Shown here: one piece after another, positions 59,901-64,000 of the stretch
How the letters are laid out: the number at the start of each line of letters is the position of its first letter
Numbering within the stretch: the first letter of the stretch is position 1
NCBI RefSeq assembly: GCF_005954645.2
Contig: NZ_CP040695.2
Coordinates: forward strand, 1,550,001-1,614,000
Direction: 5' to 3'
Source: Nocardioides sp. S-1144
Lineage (GTDB): Bacteria; Actinomycetota; Actinomycetes; Propionibacteriales; Nocardioidaceae
DNA: 64,000 nt
Program-made: the position numbers and the translations under genes
Notes under the pieces: model-generated
What the model was told of the DNA's origin: nothing
What the model saw: only the letters and a program-made list of their open reading frames with translations
Database searches by the model: none

Positions 59901-60632
59901 TCGGCGTCGTTCACGGTCGGCCCGTTCACGGCCGCCGGCACCCGGTCGCTGACCGCGGCCTACGCCGGCAGCGCCGCCGTCGCCGCGGGCACCGGCACCG
60001 GCTCGCTCATCGTCACCGCGGTGCCGGACCCGGACCCGGTGGCGTCCACCGTCACCGTGACCGCGACCCCCGGCACGGTGCAGGTCGGCCAGACCTCGGT
60101 GGTCCGCGTCGCCGTGACCGCGGCGGGTGTCACGCCCACCGGCGCGGTCACGCTGAGCGACGGGGCCGGCCGGGAGTGGTCCGGCACGCTGCTCGACGGC
60201 GCCGTCACCTTCCGGGCGGGGCCGTGGACGGCGGCCGGCGAGCGCACGCTGACCGCGTCCTACGCCGGTGACGCCCGGGTCGCCGCGGGCGACGGCACCA
60301 CGAGGGTCGTCGTCCGGGCCCTGCCGGCCGCGTCCGTGCGGGTCCCCAGGAAGGTCGTCGACGCCACGCGCAACCGCCGCCACGGCGTCGTCCCGATCAC
60401 CTGCACCCCCGCGGGGGTGCGGTGCGTGGGCACCGTCGAGCTCCGGCTGGACGGGCGACTGCTCGCCGCGGGTCGGGTCTCGATGGCCGGTGGCCGGTCG
60501 GCCGACGTCCGGATCAGGCTGACGCCGCTGGCCCGGCGCCTGCTCGCCGATCGCCCGCGGGTGCGCGCCACCCTGGTCGTCGCGCTCGACGGCGGCTCGA
60601 CGCGGAGGGTCGCGGTCCGGCTGACGCGCTGA
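56991..60632 (+). CDS. secreted carbohydrate-binding, Ig-repeat protein
   Basis: 1213 aa, GTG start with GGAAGGA 9-15 bases upstream. Signal peptide at about residues 17-45. Two CBM6/35-like modules follow (about 55-180 and 183-310; YEAEDQ...EHAGYTGTGYVGGF and RHEAEAAAL...), then a jelly-roll/LamG-like domain (about 320-515, DTFDGDELDRCRW). Six Big_3-type Ig-like repeats of ~100 aa fill about 517-1115, and a C-terminal ~95-residue domain ends the chain. No membrane anchor or catalytic site is evident. The middle repeats are almost identical at DNA level. Probably a surface or extracellular glycan-binding protein. Confidence 0.88.
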   Translation: MSSSPNQHASPRSRLRRLLAGGLVLALGSGVVATAAAPAPAAAGVAASALAAGGTTYEAEDQVLTGLTQQTEHAGYTGTGYVGGFGVTGNALRASITSETGGPHDLVVRYAAGSGGRTLTLDVNGATRQVALPGTGAWSTYALVWVPVDLQAGANLVELRRGAADSGQLNVDHLRVAPQVGVRHEAEAAALSDGASTSTEHSGYTGAGYVGGYFNQGATTTFTVQAAETGNHPATLRYGAGPNPFNGPKKVTLVVNGVSQPVILPGFGSWKDWGDFALDLPLNAGANEVAVRYAPGDDGNVNLDHLDVGLPAPVECEPTIEPDDTFDGDELDRCRWTTVLNEDPTGYRVTGGALEIDARAGDLSGGIANARNVVLQPARVGVTWMTETTVSIDGTDDYLQGGLVVWGNNANFGKIMVMRTPAGEWKVELGRVTANDLQYTGSAVLPAGAQGDVRLRLWVLDGTLRGSYSLDDGDTYTVVGDGYGTAGLADPLVGLAAFNGTGTETARFDGFAVGAPVRVDPTVAVQTASAPVLVGESSTVTVQVTAPGATPTGEVTLTDDGEVVGTATLTNGSATFEVGPYTGTGTRSLAAAYAGDSAVTGGTGTGSLTVSAAPEPVASTVAVTASPASVQVGQTSTVTVAVSATGTTPTGEVTLSDGSQVVGTATLANGSASFTVGPFTAAGTRSLTAAYAGSATVAAGTGTGSLTVTAAPDPEPVASTLTVTANPGSVQVGQTSTVTVVVSATGATPAGQVTLRDGGQVVGTATLVNGSASFTVGPFTAAGTRSLTAAYAGSPTVAAGTGTGSLTVTPAPDPEPVASTVTVTANPGSVQVGQTSTVTVAVSATGATPAGQVTLRDGGQVVGTATLVNGSASFTVGPFTAAGTRSLTAAYAGSPTVAAGTGTGSLTVTPAPDPEPVASTVTVTANPGSVQVGQTSTVTVAVSATGATPAGQVTLRDGGQVVGTATLVNGSASFTVGPFTAAGTRSLTAAYAGSAAVAAGTGTGSLIVTAVPDPDPVASTVTVTATPGTVQVGQTSVVRVAVTAAGVTPTGAVTLSDGAGREWSGTLLDGAVTFRAGPWTAAGERTLTASYAGDARVAAGDGTTRVVVRALPAASVRVPRKVVDATRNRRHGVVPITCTPAGVRCVGTVELRLDGRLLAAGRVSMAGGRSADVRIRLTPLARRLLADRPRVRATLVVALDGGSTRRVAVRLTR
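58839..60038 (+). repeat. four near-identical 300-bp in-frame repeats
   Basis: Units of exactly 300 bp start at 58839, 59139, 59439 and 59739; flanking units (about 58545 and 60039) are more divergent. The 59439 and 59739 units differ at only a handful of positions. Each encodes one Ig-like domain (VASTVTVTANPG ... GTGSLTV). The pattern indicates recent duplication or gene conversion and the copy number may vary between strains. Confidence 0.95.
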
Positions 60633-60654
60633 GCCCGCACCGACCGGTCCGGGT

Positions 60655-60691
60655 CCCGGCGTGCGTCGTCACCGTCACGACGCACGCCGGG
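60655..60691. terminator. bidirectional hairpin terminator
   Basis: Perfect 15-bp arms CCCGGCGTGCGTCGT and ACGACGCACGCCGGG, seven-base spacer. It lies between the convergent Ig-repeat and acyl-CoA dehydrogenase genes. Confidence 0.8.
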
Positions 60692-60750
60692 TACCGCCGG
60701 CGCACACGCGCCCCGAACCCGCGCCCCGCAACCGCGGCGCGGCGGTGGCG

Positions 60751-61875
60751 TCAGCGCGCGAGGTGGCGGCCGATCACGAGCCGCTGGATCTGGTTGGTGC
60801 CCTCGAAGATCTGCATGACCTTCGCCTCGCGCATGTAGCGCTCGACGGGGAAGTCGCGGGTGTAGCCCGCGCCGCCGAGCACCTGCACGGCGTCGGTGGT
60901 CACCCGCATCGCGTTGTCGGTGGCGACCAGCTTGGCGATCGAGGCCTGGCGCCCGTAGGGCCGACCGAGGTCCTTGAGGCGGGCCGCGGCGAGGTACGTC
61001 GCCCGCGCCGACTCGACGGCGGCGGCCATGTCGGCGAGCAGGAAGGCCAGTCCCTGGTGCTCGATGATCGCCCGGCCGAAGGTCTCGCGCTCCTTGGCGT
61101 AGGCGACCGCGGTGTCGAGGGCGGCCTGGGCCACACCGGTGGCGGCCGCGGCGATGCCGAGCCGGCCGGCGTCGAGCCCGGCCAGGGCGATCGACAGTCC
61201 CTGGCCCTCCTCGCCCAGCCGCCGCTCGACCGGCACACGGACGTCGTTCAGCAGGACCGTGGCCGTGGTCGACCCCATCAGCCCCATCTTCTGCTCGGGG
61301 TTGTCGGCGGTGAGTCCGGGGGTGTCGGCCGGGACCAGGAAGCAGGAGATCCCGCGACCGCCGTCGTCGGAGGTGCGGGCCATCACCTTGTAGAAGTCGG
61401 CCACCCCGCCGTGGGTCGTCCAGGCCTTGGCGCCGTTGAGGACGTACTCGTCGCCCTCGCGGACCGCGCGGGTGCGCATCGCCGCCGGGTCGGAGCCGGC
61501 GTGGGACTCGGACAGGCAGTAGGCGCCGAGCAGCTCGCCGCCCAGCATCTCCGGCAGCCAGCGCTCCTGCTGCTCCGGCGTGCCGACGTGGAACAGCCCG
61601 AAGCAGGACAGGGCATGCACGCTCGTGCCGACCCCGACGCTCGCCCACGCGCTCGCGATCTCCTCGATCACCTGGAGGTAGACCTCGTAGGGCTGCCCGC
61701 CGCCGCCGACGTCCTCGGGGTAGGGGAGGCCGAGCAGGCCGGTGCGGCCCAGGGTGCGGAACACCTCGCGGGGGAAGGTGCCGGTGCGCTCGGCCTCGTC
61801 GACGCGGGGCCGCAGCTCCTTCCCGGCGATGTCGCGGACCAGGTCGATCAGGTCGGCGGACTCGGTGGTCGGCAT
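60751..61875 (-). CDS. acyl-CoA dehydrogenase
   Basis: 374 aa from the ATG giving [15 protein letters not shown]; a GTG six codons earlier is possible. Typical three-part ACAD: N-terminal helices, [15 protein letters not shown] and [14 protein letters not shown] (FAD/substrate beta domain), and the C-terminal helical domain with [21 protein letters not shown]-type signature. The catalytic base is Glu in IFEGTNQIQ. It oxidises acyl-CoA to enoyl-CoA, chain length unknown. Divergent from a TetR gene that probably controls it. Confidence 0.92.
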   Translation of the reverse strand: [374 protein letters not shown]

Positions 61876-61922
61876 CAGGCGTTCAGCAGGCACGGCGCGC
61901 TCCTCGGGGTCGAGCACCGACT

Positions 61923-61958
61923 GTACCGAAACGAAGCCGCCAGTACACCCTCCGGTAC
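61923..61958. promoter_or_regulatory. GTAC-containing operator-like repeats
   Basis: GTACCG (61923-61928), GTAC (61943-61946) and CGGTAC (61953-61958) lie in the divergent gap between the acyl-CoA dehydrogenase and TetR genes. The outer two form an inverted repeat. A natural site for the adjacent TetR protein, by inference. Confidence 0.5.
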
Positions 61959-61973
61959 GGCTAGGGTGACGGC

Positions 61974-62522
61974 GTGAGCAGACGGGACGTGGTGCTGGCC
62001 GAGCTCGTCGGCCTCTTCCTGGCCGAGGGGTTCACGCACTTCAGCCTGGAGGACCTCGCCACCCGGCTGCGCTGCTCGAAGTCGACGCTCTACGGGCTCG
62101 CGCCGAGCAAGGAGCAGCTCATCACCGCCGTCGTCCGCGAGTTCTTCCGCGGCGCGACCGAGCGGGTCGAGGCCCGCCTCGCGGGGTCGGAGGATCCCGT
62201 GGCCCGCCTCCAGGTCTACCTGCACGCCATCTCCACCGAGCTGGCCCCGGGCTCCCCGGCCTTCTTCGCCGACCTCGAGGCGTTCGCCCCGGCCCGTCAG
62301 GTCTACTCGACGAACACCGCGATCGCGGCCCGGCGGGTCGACACCCTCGTGCGCGAGGCCGGCGACGCGGCCGTGCCGCCGCCGTTCCTCGGCGCGGTGG
62401 CCGGGCTCGTCATGGAGGCGATCCACGGCGGCGTCCTGGCGAGGTCGGCGGGCCTCACCGACGCCGGCGCCTACGACGCGCTCGCGCGGCTCGTCGTCGC
62501 GGGGCTGCGCGCCCCCCGCTGA
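61974..62522 (+). CDS. TetR family regulator
   Basis: 182 aa, GTG start. HTH: FLAEGFTHFSLEDLATRLRCSKSTLYGLAPSKEQL at about residues 16-50. The C-terminal domain is short, with PGSPAFFADLEAFAPARQVY as ligand-pocket area. Divergent from and likely controlling the acyl-CoA dehydrogenase gene; the ligand would be an acyl-CoA or fatty acid, by inference. Confidence 0.9.
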   Translation: MSRRDVVLAELVGLFLAEGFTHFSLEDLATRLRCSKSTLYGLAPSKEQLITAVVREFFRGATERVEARLAGSEDPVARLQVYLHAISTELAPGSPAFFADLEAFAPARQVYSTNTAIAARRVDTLVREAGDAAVPPPFLGAVAGLVMEAIHGGVLARSAGLTDAGAYDALARLVVAGLRAPR

Positions 62523-62559
62523 CCGCGGCGCCGACCATCCGTGTGAGAAGTTGACCTCC

Positions 62560-63708
62560 GTGGGACGCGAACTGGGCGGGGCGGTGCTGCGGCGCCTGCG
62601 CGACGCCGGCCCGCAGACCAAGACCCAGCTCGCCGAGGCCCTGGGCGTCTCGCGGACGACGCTGACCTCCGCGGTGCGCGTCCTCCTCGACGAGGGCCAC
62701 GTCGAGGACGGACCGCTCGCGGCGAGCTCGGGCGGGCGGCGGTCGACCAGCCTGCGCCTGGGTTCCGGCCGCGTCGTGGTGGCGCTGTCACTCGGCGAGC
62801 GCCGGGTGCGGGTCGCGGTCATCGACGGCCACCTCACCATCACCGCGGGGGTCAGCATCGACCTGCGCGACCGCGGCGCGGCGCCCGGGACCGTGCCCGA
62901 GGTCGTCCAGCAGGCCGTGCGCGAGCTGCTGGCCGACCGGCGTCCGACCGCGTTCGGCTGCGCGGTGGCGGTGCCCGGCTCGACGCTGTACGACGAGGTC
63001 CGGGACGGGCTGGCCGACCGGTACCCCGGTGTGGCCGTGGCCGCGCTCCCGGCGGTCCGGGCGATGGCCGTGGGGGAGCGGCACTCGGGTGCGGCGCGCG
63101 CCGTCGACGACCTCCTGGCGGTCCGGCTCGGCAACGGGGTGACGACCGCCAGCGTCGCCGGCGGGCAGCTGGCCGCCGGCGACCGCAGCCACGCCGGTCA
63201 GGTCGGGCACCTGCGGGTGGAGGAGTTCGGCCCGGCCTGCGCCTGCGGACGCACCGGGTGCCTGGACTCCTACGCCAGCGGGGTCGCCCTCGTGACGCAG
63301 GCCGGCGAGCTGGCCAGGCGCGGGCGCTCGGCGGGTCTCGCGGCGGCGCTCGCCGGGACCGGCGAGCTCGACCTCGCCGACGTGGTCGCGGCCGCCCAGG
63401 CCGGTGACCCGGCCGTCGTCCAGCTGGCCCGCGACGCCGGTCAGCGGCTGGGCCAGGTCGTCGCCGGGCTGGTCGCCCACACCGACCCGCGCTGCGTCGT
63501 CCTCGGAGGGCCGGTCGCGGCGCTGGGCGGGCACCTCCTGGGCGACGTGCGCTCCACGGTGTACCGGCTCGCGCCCGCCGCGCAGACCGAGAGCCTGCAG
63601 ATCGTGCTGAGCGAGATGGGGGAGCGGGCGGTCCTCGTCGGGGCCGGCGCCGAGGCCTGGGACGCGTGGATCGACGGGCTCTCGACGCTTCCCGCCGCCC
63701 ACTTCTGA
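62560..63708 (+). CDS. ROK family transcriptional regulator
   Basis: 382 aa from the GTG giving MGRELGGAVLRRL; a TTG three codons earlier is adjacent to the ribosome site and less likely. N-terminal winged HTH (about 10-60, TKTQLAEALGVSRTTLTSAVRVLLDEG), then a ROK sugar-kinase-like domain with GHLRVEEFG and the zinc motif CACGRTGC (Cys 227, 229, 234). The ATP site (kinase DGGTK motif) is degraded, as in NagC/XylR-type repressors. It would sense a sugar; its target may be the gene starting at the window edge. Confidence 0.9.
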   Translation: MGRELGGAVLRRLRDAGPQTKTQLAEALGVSRTTLTSAVRVLLDEGHVEDGPLAASSGGRRSTSLRLGSGRVVVALSLGERRVRVAVIDGHLTITAGVSIDLRDRGAAPGTVPEVVQQAVRELLADRRPTAFGCAVAVPGSTLYDEVRDGLADRYPGVAVAALPAVRAMAVGERHSGAARAVDDLLAVRLGNGVTTASVAGGQLAAGDRSHAGQVGHLRVEEFGPACACGRTGCLDSYASGVALVTQAGELARRGRSAGLAAALAGTGELDLADVVAAAQAGDPAVVQLARDAGQRLGQVVAGLVAHTDPRCVVLGGPVAALGGHLLGDVRSTVYRLAPAAQTESLQIVLSEMGERAVLVGAGAEAWDAWIDGLSTLPAAHF

Positions 63709-63806
63709 CGCAATCGGTCGGAAGGTCGTCCGGTTCGGGATGAAGTGTCGAACTGTCGGGGGTGATTGTTGCCGGGGTGGTTGCCTAGTCGCCAGATGGT
63801 CACTTA

Positions 63807-63829
63807 GTTTGGGCGTCGCCCCAACAAAC
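63807..63829. promoter_or_regulatory. imperfect GTTTG/CAAAC inverted repeat
   Basis: GTTTG and CAAAC arms, 13 bases apart, with partly matching GGGCG/CCCC inside. It lies in the 280-base gene-free stretch after the ROK gene, just before the CRP-like site. A ROK-type operator is possible. The rest of the stretch shows nothing else clear. Confidence 0.4.
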
Positions 63830-63830
63830 G

Positions 63831-63846
63831 CGTGACAGCGGTCACA
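63831..63846. promoter_or_regulatory. second CRP-like operator
   Basis: CGTGACAGCGGTCACA, the same GTGAC-N4-GTCAC architecture as the site at 56955, with one mismatch at the outer base. Upstream of the gene that starts at the window edge. Confidence 0.65.
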
Positions 63847-63988
63847 AGCGGTCGGGGCCCACTGTTCCGTGGCCGCTTCGGGTGCGCCACCACGACCCCG
63901 TGCTCGGGGCCCAGCCCCCATGACCACGCCACCCCTGGTTCGCAGTCGAACGTCGTCCGCGCGCCCGTGCACCGCCGGAAGGACCCGC

Positions 63989-64000
63989 GTGTCGACCTAC
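63989..64000 (+). CDS. start of a truncated gene at the window edge
   Basis: GTG preceded by GGAAGGA about seven bases upstream, followed by codons for Ser-Thr-Tyr before the sequence ends. The 5' context (GGAAGGAC, then GTGTC) is like that of the secreted Ig-repeat gene at 56991, which also has a CRP-like site upstream. Only four codons are visible, so the product is unknown. Confidence 0.35.

Noticed and set aside
58839..60038. Insertion sequence or mobile element in the repeat region
   Set aside because: Repeats are in frame, encode one domain each and have no transposase or terminal inverted repeats.

Overview
The window is very GC-rich chromosomal DNA from an actinobacterium. Frequent GTG and TTG starts, GTGA/ATGA stop-start overlaps, a WhiB7 regulator, a mycoredoxin, an AdnAB-type helicase-nuclease pair, UvrD2 and a UPF0182 membrane protein all point that way. 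The repeat types and gene content suggest a Nocardioidaceae member (Nocardioides-like), but this is inferred from style and not proven.

The backbone follows, in order and relative strand, the block I recall from Mycobacterium tuberculosis Rv3213c to Rv3193c: solitary ParA, RhlE-like helicase, ferritin-like protein, DUF3107, TetR, MoeZ, alkyltransferase-like protein, AdnA, AdnB, NudC, mycoredoxin, UvrD2, WhiB7, a ThiF/TOMM-like protein, zincin-like protein, Lon-type PDZ protease and UPF0182. Two stretches interrupt it: about 10.2-27.2 kb and about 33.8-36.9 kb.

Region by region. 0-5.3 kb: histidine phosphatase, DUF6758 protein, PHP phosphoesterase, a ten-copy 41-bp intergenic repeat array, an SDR enzyme, and ParA coupled to a secreted L,D-transpeptidase. 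5.3-10.2 kb: DEAD-box helicase, ferritin-like protein, DUF3107, TetR and MoeZ, with long perfect palindromes in the convergent gap. 10.2-14.4 kb: a tightly overlapping DUF4129/MoxR/DUF58 membrane operon. 14.4-27.2 kb: a cysteine-less alkyltransferase-like protein, a giant polytopic membrane protein, GNAT, a peptidoglycan-binding exoenzyme, PlsC, a secreted M14 carboxypeptidase, a NarL-type two-component system, an SPFH-like protein and a cation/proton antiporter. 27.2-41.9 kb: AdnA-AdnB, an AAA ATPase with an unusually AT-rich promoter, a flavoprotein, purine nucleoside phosphorylase, NudC, a 43-bp-period inverted-repeat array, mycoredoxin, UvrD2, and whiB7 behind a leader peptide and attenuator-like terminator. 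41.9-53.6 kb: small zinc proteins, an orphan TOMM-like protein, a crotonase without the usual catalytic glutamates, a DnaA-box-like cluster, PolX-like PHP, YgjP-like peptidase, NUDIX, zincin, MoaE, Lon-PDZ protease and UPF0182. 53.6-64 kb: initiator tRNA, ECF sigma factor with probable anti-sigma, class II amidotransferase, a 1.2-kDa-residue-scale secreted carbohydrate-binding/Ig-repeat protein with 300-bp DNA repeats, acyl-CoA dehydrogenase with divergent TetR, a ROK regulator, and the start of one more gene at the edge.

Functional themes are DNA-end processing and repair (AdnAB, UvrD2, ATL), redox and antibiotic stress (mycoredoxin, NudC, WhiB7, MoeZ/MoaE), and envelope work (L,D-transpeptidase, MoxR operon, peptidoglycan and surface proteins). 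No complete mobile element, CRISPR array or phage was seen. The least explained signals are the intergenic repeat arrays and palindromes, the whiB7 leader and the CRP-like operators.
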